DNA of 14,047 nt. Origin: Candidatus Parvarchaeota archaeon (GTDB taxonomy: Archaea > Nanobdellota > Nanobdellia > Parvarchaeales > Parvarchaeaceae). The notes below the pieces were generated by a model, which saw only the letters and a program-made list of their open reading frames with translations, was not told where the DNA came from and ran no database searches. Where the stretch lies: NCBI GenBank assembly GCA_030044235.1, contig JASHWD010000073.1:1-14047 (forward strand). The letters run 5' to 3'. Each line of letters starts with the position of its first letter. Positions within the stretch are counted from its first letter, which is position 1. Made by a program: the position numbers and the translations under genes. This document shows, piece by piece, positions 1 through 4,359 of this stretch.

Positions 1-207
1 CTGTTTTTTGGCTTTGGATTTGGTTTAGTACTAGACGAGGCCAACCTAGTATTAATCGGAGGACAAACTTACACTTTAGCACAATATTACAGCGCTTACG
101 GCGTAACCTTTGAATTTGGAGTAATAGCTTTGCTCTTAGTTTGGTTATTTTTGAGCACGTACATAGGGAATAGAAACACAGCGAGCCAAAGAAAACAGAA
201 CAGATAA
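1..207 (+). CDS. C-terminal end of a predicted integral membrane protein (partial)
   Basis: The reading frame is open from the first base and stops with TAA at 205-207, giving the last 68 residues of a protein whose start lies outside the window. Seen: a glycine/phenylalanine-rich start containing LVLDEANLVL, a hydrophilic loop rich in Tyr (YTLAQYYSAYG), one clear membrane segment (about residues 43-60, EFGVIALLLVWLFLSTYIG) and a basic tail ending RKQNR. The positive tail after the last membrane segment suggests a cytoplasmic C-terminus. I do not recognise the family. It sits just upstream of uL13, which has its own candidate promoter, so a functional link to ribosomal genes cannot be claimed. 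Confidence 0.75.
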   Translation: MFFGFGFGLVLDEANLVLIGGQTYTLAQYYSAYGVTFEFGVIALLLVWLFLSTYIGNRNTASQRKQNR

Positions 208-218
208 GCTTAAATTAT
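208..218 (+). promoter_or_regulatory. Candidate TATA box for the uL13-uS9 operon
   Basis: The sequence TTAAATTA at 210-217 lies immediately after the stop codon of the upstream membrane protein gene. Its centre is about 36 bases before the uL13 ATG. With the usual archaeal TATA-to-start-site distance of about 26 bases, transcription would begin near 240 and leave a leader of about 10 bases. This is inferred from spacing and composition only. Confidence 0.4.
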
Positions 219-249
219 TACGGCTGTCTAATTAATAGAATAAAATAAT

Positions 250-663
250 ATGATAATCGATGGCAAAGGTTCCATTCTTGGAAGAGTAGCGACTTACGCT
301 GCTAAAGCAGCTCTAGAAGGAGATGCAGTTGTAGTAGTAAATGCAAATGATTTAGTGATAATAGGCGAGAAAAACAACATACTTGAGAAATACAGGCACC
401 GTCTCGAGGTAGGAACAACGTCTAAAGGACCATTCACACCTAGAGATGTAAAGGGTATAGTAAGAAGAGCGATAAGAGGAATGCTTAAAAGAAAGAGTCC
501 GCACGGCCGAGAGGCGCTTAGAAGAGTAAAGGTTTTTGAAGATGTCCCAGAGGAATATAAAAATCAGGAAAAACTTGTAGTAGCTAGGATGAAGACCGGC
601 ATACCTATACACAACGTTAAAATATCCGAGCTTTCAAACATATTGAAGTATAAGAAAGTATGA
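250..663 (+). CDS. rpl13: Large ribosomal subunit protein uL13 (archaeal L13)
   Basis: A 137-residue protein that joins the large ribosomal subunit and binds 23S rRNA. The start MIIDGKGSILGRVATYAAK matches the archaeal uL13 opening (I-I-D, then hydrophobic-GR-A). The segments VVVVNANDLVIIGEK, GPFTPRDVKGIVRRAIRGM and RKSPHGREALRRVKVFEDVP are typical of the family, and the length is normal for archaea. The ATG at 250 places the conserved start correctly. The last codon and stop overlap the start of uS9 (ATGA, 660-663), which implies translational coupling. The uL13-uS9 pair is conserved across archaea. The RNA polymerase genes rpoN and rpoK, which often follow it in archaea, are absent here. 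Confidence 0.97.
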   Translation: MIIDGKGSILGRVATYAAKAALEGDAVVVVNANDLVIIGEKNNILEKYRHRLEVGTTSKGPFTPRDVKGIVRRAIRGMLKRKSPHGREALRRVKVFEDVPEEYKNQEKLVVARMKTGIPIHNVKISELSNILKYKKV

Positions 664-1055
664 AGAAAAACGCAATCATAGTCGCAAAGAGAAAAACGGT
701 AGTCGCTAGAGCGGTTATAACCGATGGCACAGGCAAGATTTCAATAAATCATAAATCACTTTCTGCGTATTCAGATACCCTTTTAAAACTGATAGTAAAT
801 GAACCCGTTTTGATAGCAGGGGACTTAGCCAAAAAATATGATATAGCCATCGAACTAAACGGGGGCGGAACAATGGCAAGGGCACAAGCAATGCGGGCCG
901 TTATCGCAAAGAGTCTTTCGAAGAAGGAAAAAAGCTTAAAGAAAAGATTTCTTGAGTACGATAGGTCGCTTTTGGTTGATGATAAGAGACAGACCGAAGC
1001 CCAGAAACCTTATAGAAGCTCAGCAAGGTCTTTGAAGCAGACTTCTTACAGGTAG
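660..1055 (+). CDS. rps9: Small ribosomal subunit protein uS9 (archaeal S9)
   Basis: A 131-residue protein of the small ribosomal subunit, whose basic C-terminal tail reaches the P-site tRNA. Seen: AKRKTVVARAVITDGTGKISIN near the start, the family core IELNGGGTMARAQAMRAVIAKSL (about residues 65-87), YDRSLLVDDKR with the usual R/D pattern, and a C-terminus ending in SYR, the hallmark tail of uS9. The ATG overlaps the uL13 stop by four bases, so the two are translated as a coupled pair. After its stop comes T-rich sequence and then genes on the other strand, so the operon appears to end here. Confidence 0.97.
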   Translation: MKKNAIIVAKRKTVVARAVITDGTGKISINHKSLSAYSDTLLKLIVNEPVLIAGDLAKKYDIAIELNGGGTMARAQAMRAVIAKSLSKKEKSLKKRFLEYDRSLLVDDKRQTEAQKPYRSSARSLKQTSYR

Positions 1056-1105
1056 TTTCTAAAGTTTTATTTTAGTAAATAGAGAGAAATTTAAATCAAA
1101 GAAAA
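1056..1105. terminator. AT-rich convergent intergenic gap, likely terminator region
   Basis: This 50-base gap separates the end of uS9 (plus) from the end of the 71-aa gene (minus). It contains T-rich sequence on the plus strand (about 1065-1076, GTTTTATTTTAG) and an A-rich stretch that reads as T tracts on the minus strand. Oligo-T stretches commonly serve as archaeal terminators. No clear hairpin is visible. Confidence 0.35.
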
Positions 1106-1321
1106 CTAAATAACTATCTGGTTCTTTGCGGCCCATGCAAGCAGGGTTATAAGCTCTTCTAAAGAATACTTCCTGGCCTCGTCAGGTATAGTCTCTAGCA
1201 TTAACTCTAGAGTTGGTATGTATTGCTTCAGTTGTGATGGTATAACCGAATACGCTTTAACAAGAGAAGTAAGTATGACTTCGGCGTCTTCTTTAGTTAT
1301 GCTTGTCCCTACAAAGCCCAT
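1106..1321 (-). CDS. Small hypothetical protein, 71 aa, predicted helical
   Basis: I do not recognise this protein. It reads MGFVGTSITKEDAEVILTSL, continues with a proline-punctuated helical stretch (VIPSQLKQYIPTLELMLETIPDEARK) and ends with a hydrophobic helix-like segment, LEELITLLAWAAKNQIVI. There is no signal peptide, cysteine pair or full membrane span. The ATG at 1321 lies five bases after the stop of the upstream 74-aa membrane protein gene, so the two probably form one transcript. No strong Shine-Dalgarno sequence precedes it. The helical pattern would suit a small partner protein, but no function can be assigned. It is likely real because it fills the gap in an operon-like arrangement and no better frame exists. 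Confidence 0.6.
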   Translation of the reverse strand: MGFVGTSITKEDAEVILTSLVKAYSVIPSQLKQYIPTLELMLETIPDEARKYSLEELITLLAWAAKNQIVI

Positions 1322-1326
1322 ACGAA

Positions 1327-1551
1327 CTAATAGAAGTTAAAGTATTTACCCATTTCAGAATGGAGTCCGCCAAGTACCATAACCACAACTCCGACTACTA
1401 TGAAGATTATGGATGAGTACGTGTAGCTTATCTGGAAATAGTTAAAAAAGTCATCTAACCTGAAAGTTACATGAGGTATATTTAGTCCAGACAATACTAT
1501 GGCACCGACTACTATCAGTACGATTCCAACCGCCACTAACGATTTGTACAT
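1327..1551 (-). CDS. Small membrane protein with two predicted transmembrane segments, 74 aa
   Basis: Two hydrophobic segments are visible: residues about 5-24 (LVAVGIVLIVVGAIVLSGL) and about 46-63 (YSSIIFIVVGVVVMVLGGL). They are joined by a polar, aromatic loop (FRLDDFFNYFQISYTY). Each membrane segment carries a VVG motif, so the two halves look like loosely repeated hairpins. The family is not recognised. It is the first gene of a two-gene minus-strand unit with the 71-aa gene downstream. A TATA-like box is centred about 25 bases before its ATG, suggesting a leaderless transcript. It could be a small membrane component or an accessory subunit, but nothing in the sequence decides this. Confidence 0.65.
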   Translation of the reverse strand: MYKSLVAVGIVLIVVGAIVLSGLNIPHVTFRLDDFFNYFQISYTYSSIIFIVVGVVVMVLGGLHSEMGKYFNFY

Positions 1552-1570
1552 ACTAAACTATAGATGAGAA

Positions 1571-1583
1571 CCTAATTAAATGC
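1571..1583 (-). promoter_or_regulatory. Candidate TATA box for the 74-aa/71-aa gene pair
   Basis: Read on the minus strand this is GCATTTAATTAGG, with the core TTTAATTA at 1573-1580. Its centre (1576.5) lies 25.5 bases before the first base of the ATG at 1551, which would place the transcription start at or next to the start codon. Confidence 0.45.
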
Positions 1584-1608
1584 TTTCTTTATTCCGTTTT
1601 ATGAGAAT

Positions 1609-2109
1609 TTAGATCTTCTTTAGTACTAATATCAGACTATCTTTTGTGAACTGTTCAGAAAGGATACCTTCACCTTTTTCTCTCTTTATTATTTTTAGAT
1701 AAAGTCTCTTGCCACATACTGCCCTTACTTCTATTGAATTTTCCATCTTCATCACGCTTATGTCAGATTTATTTTTTACCCCAGGAAGACTTATCGCGTG
1801 CACCGTGGTGTCACCGTGGTCAGACACAAGGTCCTCGGGCTCGACGACTTCGTTTACGTTGCCTATGTTTTTATTAAATTTATCCTGCATGTTAGTTTTC
1901 TGTTTAGGCTGTTGCGGGTTCTGGAATAGTCCACCGCCTATTACGTTATTAAGGAGAGGGCCCATGACCTGTTGCATCATTTTGTTCAAATCTATATTCA
2001 TGTTGCCCAAAGAAACGTTTTGACCGTTTGATGGCATACCACAATTAGGACAGAAATTCCACTGCTTTTCTAGCGTGTAGCCGCAGCCGTTGCATTTTTT
2101 CTTGAACAT
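1609..2109 (-). CDS. Zinc-ribbon protein with a C-terminal Hsp20/CS-like domain, 166 aa
   Basis: Three parts are visible. Residues 6-23 form a zinc ribbon with Cys6, Cys9, Cys20 and Cys23 (CNGC...CPNC). Residues about 30-85 form a linker rich in Asn, Gln and Gly, with Met-rich and hydrophobic patches. Residues about 88-166 resemble an Hsp20/alpha-crystallin fold: an acidic lead-in (VVEPEDLVSDHGD), a strand, the motif LPGV at 108-111, DISV, then alternating strands ending in LILVLKKI, like the usual G-x-L-x-V-x-L region. Hsp20-like domains bind proteins as chaperones or adaptors, and zinc ribbons bind proteins or nucleic acids. A chaperone or adaptor role is inferred. It has its own AT-rich upstream region. 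The full family is not recognised. Confidence 0.75.
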   Translation of the reverse strand: MFKKKCNGCGYTLEKQWNFCPNCGMPSNGQNVSLGNMNIDLNKMMQQVMGPLLNNVIGGGLFQNPQQPKQKTNMQDKFNKNIGNVNEVVEPEDLVSDHGDTTVHAISLPGVKNKSDISVMKMENSIEVRAVCGKRLYLKIIKREKGEGILSEQFTKDSLILVLKKI

Positions 2110-2140
2110 ATTATTTTATTATATTTTAATAATAGCTTAG

Positions 2141-2151
2141 AATATATACTT
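2141..2151 (-). promoter_or_regulatory. Candidate TATA box for the zinc-ribbon/Hsp20-like gene
   Basis: Read on the minus strand this is AGTATATATT, centred about 35 bases before the ATG at 2109. That spacing predicts a leader of about 10 bases. The surrounding DNA is almost pure A/T, so other TATA-like sites nearby cannot be excluded. Confidence 0.35.
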
Positions 2152-2163
2152 GACTTAAAATAA

Positions 2164-2212
2164 TAAAAATTATATTAAACGCTTAAAAATTAAAAAAGCA
2201 AAAATTAAGCCT
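2164..2212 (-). terminator. Oligo-T tracts downstream of the acidic protein gene
   Basis: Immediately after the stop codon of the 46-aa gene, the minus strand reads through four T runs of five to six bases within about 45 bases (their A-run complements lie at about 2165-2169, 2185-2189, 2192-2197 and 2200-2204). Repeated T tracts without a hairpin are the usual archaeal terminator form. Confidence 0.4.
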
Positions 2213-2353
2213 TTATTCAGTGTCGTCTTCTTCGACTTCTTCTTCGTCTTCTTCTTCGAGGCCTTCGTCGTACATGTCGCCCAAATCATCGTTCTGTTCG
2301 ACTATGTCTTCTTCGGCTTCTTCTTTTTTCTTTTTTACAGCTTTCTTTGCCAT
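2213..2353 (-). CDS. Small, highly acidic protein, 46 aa
   Basis: The frame runs from ATG at 2353 to TAA at 2213-2215. The protein opens with a lysine cluster (MAKKAVKKKKEEAEE), has a short mixed centre (IVEQNDDLGDMYDEGL) and ends in an almost unbroken Glu/Asp tail, so it is strongly bipolar and probably disordered. Support for its being real: a strong Shine-Dalgarno sequence, GGGAGG, five bases before the ATG; a TATA-like box upstream; and T tracts directly after the stop. I do not recognise the family. Short acidic tails of this kind often bind basic proteins such as ribosomal or DNA-binding proteins, but that is speculation here. The GAA/GAC codon run gives the DNA a repeat-like look. Confidence 0.7.
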   Translation of the reverse strand: MAKKAVKKKKEEAEEDIVEQNDDLGDMYDEGLEEEDEEEVEEDDTE

Positions 2354-2395
2354 TTAAACCTCCCTTATAAGATGTTCATTCCTCAGGAAATTCAT
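2354..2395 (-). CDS. Possible leader peptide (uORF), 13 aa, ahead of the acidic protein gene
   Basis: On the minus strand an ATG at 2393-2395 opens a short frame encoding MNFLRNEHLIREV. Its TAA (2354-2356) is immediately followed by the ATG of the acidic protein, in the same frame. The Shine-Dalgarno sequence of the acidic gene lies inside the last codons of this uORF. The predicted transcription start (about 2398-2399) lies only three or four bases before its ATG, so it could be translated from a nearly leaderless 5' end. This may be a chance frame. The exact abutment of stop and start is what makes it worth listing. Confidence 0.3.
   Translation of the reverse strand: MNFLRNEHLIREV
2359..2364 (-). 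promoter_or_regulatory. Strong Shine-Dalgarno sequence of the acidic protein gene
   Basis: Read on the minus strand this is GGGAGG, followed by five bases and then the ATG at 2353. It is among the strongest ribosome binding sites I can see in the window, and it settles the start of the 46-aa gene. Confidence 0.65.
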
Positions 2396-2398
2396 CTT
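2369..2398 (-). other. Possible 5'-leader stem-loop
   Basis: An interrupted inverted repeat has an outer pair of AAGATG (2369-2374) and CATCTT (2393-2398) and an inner pair of TTCC (2379-2382) and GGAA (2386-2389) around a three-base loop. In RNA from the minus strand it would form a hairpin at the very 5' end of the predicted transcript, just before the GGGAGG site. It overlaps the possible leader peptide. The structure is read by eye and its stability was not computed. Confidence 0.35.
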
Positions 2399-2419
2399 AC
2401 TTTTTAAGAGAAAAAGCTT

Positions 2420-2429
2420 CTTTATAAAG
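2420..2429 (-). promoter_or_regulatory. Palindromic TATA box for the acidic protein gene
   Basis: CTTTATAAAG is a perfect 10-base palindrome centred at 2424.5. On the minus strand it predicts transcription from about 2398-2399. Being symmetric it could also fire towards rnp4, but rnp4 has a better-spaced box nearer its ATG. Confidence 0.45.
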
Positions 2430-2470
2430 GTTTCTATAGCATAGAATTTGGTAAATATTACAAATTATCA

Positions 2471-2481
2471 TATTTTTAAAA
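2471..2481 (+). promoter_or_regulatory. Candidate TATA box for the rnp4-to-ftsY operon
   Basis: TATTTTTAAAA, with the core TTTTTAAA at 2473-2480, is centred 25.5 bases before the rnp4 ATG at 2502. This predicts a leaderless transcript and supports the ATG over an upstream in-frame TTG at 2448. Confidence 0.45.
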
Positions 2482-2501
2482 GTCCGGCTGTTAACATCTG
2501 T

Positions 2502-2810
2502 ATGCTGAAACGAAAAGACAAAACCGCGTTCAAAAGAGACTTTGATTTTCTCGTAAATAAAGCGATAGAGCTCTACGATTCGAATAGAAAACTTTCAGAA
2601 AGATATTCTTACATCGCTTATAAAATATATTTGTCTAAAAAACTTGATTTATCCAAAAACGAAAAAGTTTTAATATGCAAACACTGTAATAAAATACTTA
2701 TACCCGGCAAGACGGCAGTTGTACGACTCAGAAAAAAGGCGATAATCTACAAATGTTTAAATTGCGGTAATGTTAGAAAATTAGGATATGATAAGAGCAT
2801 CAGACGTTAA
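2502..2810 (+). CDS. rnp4: RNase P protein component 4 (Rpp21/Rnp4)
   Basis: A 102-residue protein subunit of archaeal RNase P, which removes the 5' leader of precursor tRNAs; Rpp21 pairs with Rpp29 on the specificity domain of the RNA. Seen: a basic N-terminal helical half (residues about 5-50, with RYSYIAYKIYLSKK) and a C-terminal zinc ribbon with Cys59, Cys62, Cys85 and Cys88 (CKHC...CLNC). Between them is the family's LIPGKTAVVRLRKK segment. I chose the ATG at 2502 because it fits family length and the TATA spacing; a TTG at 2448 would add 18 residues without family support. Its 3' end overlaps eS19 by 23 bases. Location next to eS19 is common in archaea. Confidence 0.9.
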   Translation: MLKRKDKTAFKRDFDFLVNKAIELYDSNRKLSERYSYIAYKIYLSKKLDLSKNEKVLICKHCNKILIPGKTAVVRLRKKAIIYKCLNCGNVRKLGYDKSIRR

Positions 2811-3219
2811 CCAGATAGAACTTGTGAATGTTTTGGCCCAGGAGCTTAAGAAAGAAAAGTTGCTTAATCCTCCTGCTTGGTCACAATTCGTTAAGACGGG
2901 TTCATCTAAAGATAGAGTCCCATCGCAGGAGGACTGGTGGTACTTAAGAGGCGCTAGCATACTACGAAGACTTTACACGGATAGAAGACCTATAGGCGTT
3001 AGCCGTCTAAGGAGAATCTATGGTGATAAAGAGAAGAACAGGTATAGTGGCAGGCATTTTAAGCCGGCAAGCGGTGCCGTCATAAGAAAACTTTTACAAC
3101 AGCTTGAGCAGGCAGAACTAATAAAAAAGGTTAAGATTAAAGACAGGCCAGGTCGAAGAATCGCTCCTAAGGGAGTATCATTAGCGGACAAGACCGCAAA
3201 AGTAATATCGGTCAAATAA
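2788..3219 (+). CDS. rps19e: Small ribosomal subunit protein eS19
   Basis: A 143-residue small-subunit protein shared by archaea and eukaryotes and needed for late 30S/40S maturation. Family signatures are plain: PPAWSQFVKTGSSKDRVP (about residues 28-45), the block DWWYLRGASILRRLY, the RPIGVSRLRRIYGDK segment, SGAVIRKLLQQLEQAELIKK, and the end GRRIAPKGVSLAD. Length is normal. The ATG at 2788 lies inside the 3' end of rnp4 (23-base overlap in another frame), and the start agrees with the family's N-terminal helix. The stop is followed after one base by the PDCD5-family gene. Confidence 0.97.
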   Translation: MIRASDVNQIELVNVLAQELKKEKLLNPPAWSQFVKTGSSKDRVPSQEDWWYLRGASILRRLYTDRRPIGVSRLRRIYGDKEKNRYSGRHFKPASGAVIRKLLQQLEQAELIKKVKIKDRPGRRIAPKGVSLADKTAKVISVK

Positions 3220-3220
3220 T

Positions 3221-3511
3221 ATGCAAATGCCTAGTCAAATGGACAGAGAAGAGATAGAACAAAGGAAAAAAATGGAAAAGTTAAAGCAAGAGCTGTTCAC
3301 AAAATATCTTACAAAGGAAGCACGGGAAAGACTAGGAAATTTAAGATACGCGCATCCAGAACTTGCAGAAAGCGTGGAGAACATGCTTCTCCAATCTGCT
3401 TTATCTAATAGGATAAAGGGAGTGATAGACGACGAGAAACTGAAAGAGCTCCTAAGTGCTATCTCTCAGCCAAAAAATGAAAAGAAAATAGTTTTTAATA
3501 GGAAGATATGA
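3221..3511 (+). CDS. PDCD5/TFAR19-family DNA-binding protein
   Basis: A 96-residue member of the PDCD5 family; archaeal members are small helical proteins with nucleic-acid binding ability and an incompletely known role. Seen: a charged N-terminal helix (DREEIEQRKKMEKLKQELF), then TKEARERLGNLRYAHPELAE, the most conserved part of the family, then a central helix (VENMLLQSAL) and IDDEKLKELLSAIS, with a basic end. It lies between eS19 and eL39, its usual archaeal neighbourhood. The stop overlaps the eL39 start (ATGA). Two nearby Met codons (positions 1 and 3) make the exact start slightly uncertain. Confidence 0.93.
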   Translation: MQMPSQMDREEIEQRKKMEKLKQELFTKYLTKEARERLGNLRYAHPELAESVENMLLQSALSNRIKGVIDDEKLKELLSAISQPKNEKKIVFNRKI

Positions 3512-3654
3512 GCAGAAACAAATCGGCTAGAGGCAAAAGAGGATTGATAAAGCAGGCTAGAAAGTCTAGCAGACCACCGGTCTTTGCGCAATTAAGAAAG
3601 TTCGGCACAAGAAGGATAGACAGATCGAGATTGAATCCGAACGTTGGTAGATAA
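3508..3654 (+). CDS. rpl39e: Large ribosomal subunit protein eL39
   Basis: A 48-residue, very basic protein running from ATG at 3508-3510 to TAA at 3652-3654. The start MSRNKSARGKRGLIKQARK followed by SRPPVFAQLRKFGTRRIDR matches eL39, a short protein that lines the nascent-peptide exit tunnel of archaeal and eukaryotic ribosomes. Position also fits: between the PDCD5 and eL31 genes, with four-base overlap upstream and a one-base overlap (TAATG) downstream. The C-terminus is odd: the usual ending with a conserved Trp flanked by Arg (like NWRRTKLK) is replaced by RLNPNVGR and the protein stops a few residues early. A local divergence is more likely than a frameshift, since no other frame restores the motif. 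Confidence 0.85.
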   Translation: MSRNKSARGKRGLIKQARKSSRPPVFAQLRKFGTRRIDRSRLNPNVGR

Positions 3655-3929
3655 TGGCAGAGCAACGAATAATGACTATAAATCTTAGAAAGGCGATAGA
3701 AGCAGTTCCGAGATATAAGAGAGCTTCAGCAGCCGCTAAGTTTATGTCTCAATTTATAGGCAGACACATGAAGGCAGACAGAGTCCGTCTCGAAATCCCA
3801 GTCAATAATGAACTTTTCAAGAACAGCATAAAAAATCCTCCTACAAGAATGAGAGTAATTTGCTCAAAGGACGATAAGAAAGTAGTTACTGTAAGTCTGA
3901 TAAAGACAGAGACCACAGAAAAGAAATAA
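3654..3929 (+). CDS. rpl31e: Large ribosomal subunit protein eL31
   Basis: A 91-residue large-subunit protein located near the exit tunnel. Family features: RIMTINLRKAIEAVPRYKRA at the start, then AAAKFMSQFIGRHMKADRVRLE, which contains the helix and the strand entering the core, then a short variable loop and the IKNPPTRMRVICSKDDKKVVTV region near the C-terminus. The ATG shares one base with the eL39 stop, so the start is fixed by tight coupling. The stop is separated from prefoldin alpha by one base. In many archaea aIF6 and eL20 (L18Ae/LX) follow eL31; here neither is present. Confidence 0.96.
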   Translation: MAEQRIMTINLRKAIEAVPRYKRASAAAKFMSQFIGRHMKADRVRLEIPVNNELFKNSIKNPPTRMRVICSKDDKKVVTVSLIKTETTEKK

Positions 3930-3930
3930 G

Positions 3931-4356
3931 ATGGAAATAAACGAGGAAGAGCTTAGCAAGCACCTTCTAGAAATTGAATATATAAGACGTGAAGTAGAAA
4001 ATTACGTAAATGCTCTAAACGCTTTGCAAATGACACAAGAATCTTTAACGCGCTCTTTGTTGGGCTTAAGCGGACTAAAGGGACAGAACAAAGAAATAAT
4101 GGTGCCTTACAGTCAAGACGTATTTTTTAAAGGCACACTTTCGGACACCTCATCTGCGTTAGTTAACATAGGAAGCAATATCTTTAGAAATCTGTCCATG
4201 CAGGACTTAAAAGCAAAACTAGAGAAGGATCTTGTAGAAGTAGAAAAGAATGTAGAACAAATAGCCGAAATAATACAAAAATTACAGGAGGAAGGTTCTA
4301 AGTTAGAGCGCGAAGCTAACGAAATGTACAAAGACTATAATACGAGCCTAAAATAG
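3931..4356 (+). CDS. pfdA: Prefoldin alpha subunit
   Basis: A 141-residue subunit of prefoldin, the jellyfish-shaped chaperone that holds unfolded proteins for the thermosome; two alpha and four beta subunits form the complex. Seen: an N-terminal coiled coil (about residues 2-48), a central beta-hairpin region containing IMVPYSQDVFFKGTLSDTSSALVNIGSNIF, where the V-P and G-T-L spacing fits the alpha class with two hairpins, and a long C-terminal coiled coil (about 95-138, rich in Glu/Lys with heptad leucines and isoleucines). The ftsY gene begins three bases after the stop. The beta subunit is not in the window. Confidence 0.93.
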   Translation: MEINEEELSKHLLEIEYIRREVENYVNALNALQMTQESLTRSLLGLSGLKGQNKEIMVPYSQDVFFKGTLSDTSSALVNIGSNIFRNLSMQDLKAKLEKDLVEVEKNVEQIAEIIQKLQEEGSKLEREANEMYKDYNTSLK

Positions 4357-4359
4357 GTT

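Noticed and set aside
1709..2023. Plus-strand frame of 104 codons opposite the zinc-ribbon/Hsp20-like gene
   Set aside because: It is antisense to a gene with clear domain motifs and has no family features or ribosome binding site.
2213..2345. Simple-sequence repeat (TTC/TCG-rich) in the intergenic region
   Set aside because: Read on the minus strand it is a run of Glu/Asp codons within a 46-aa gene that has its own Shine-Dalgarno sequence and promoter, with mixed codons rather than a true DNA repeat.
2448..2501. TTG start giving rnp4 an 18-residue N-terminal extension
   Set aside because: The added residues have no family support, and the TATA box at 2471-2481 would lie inside the gene; the ATG at 2502 fits both length and promoter spacing.
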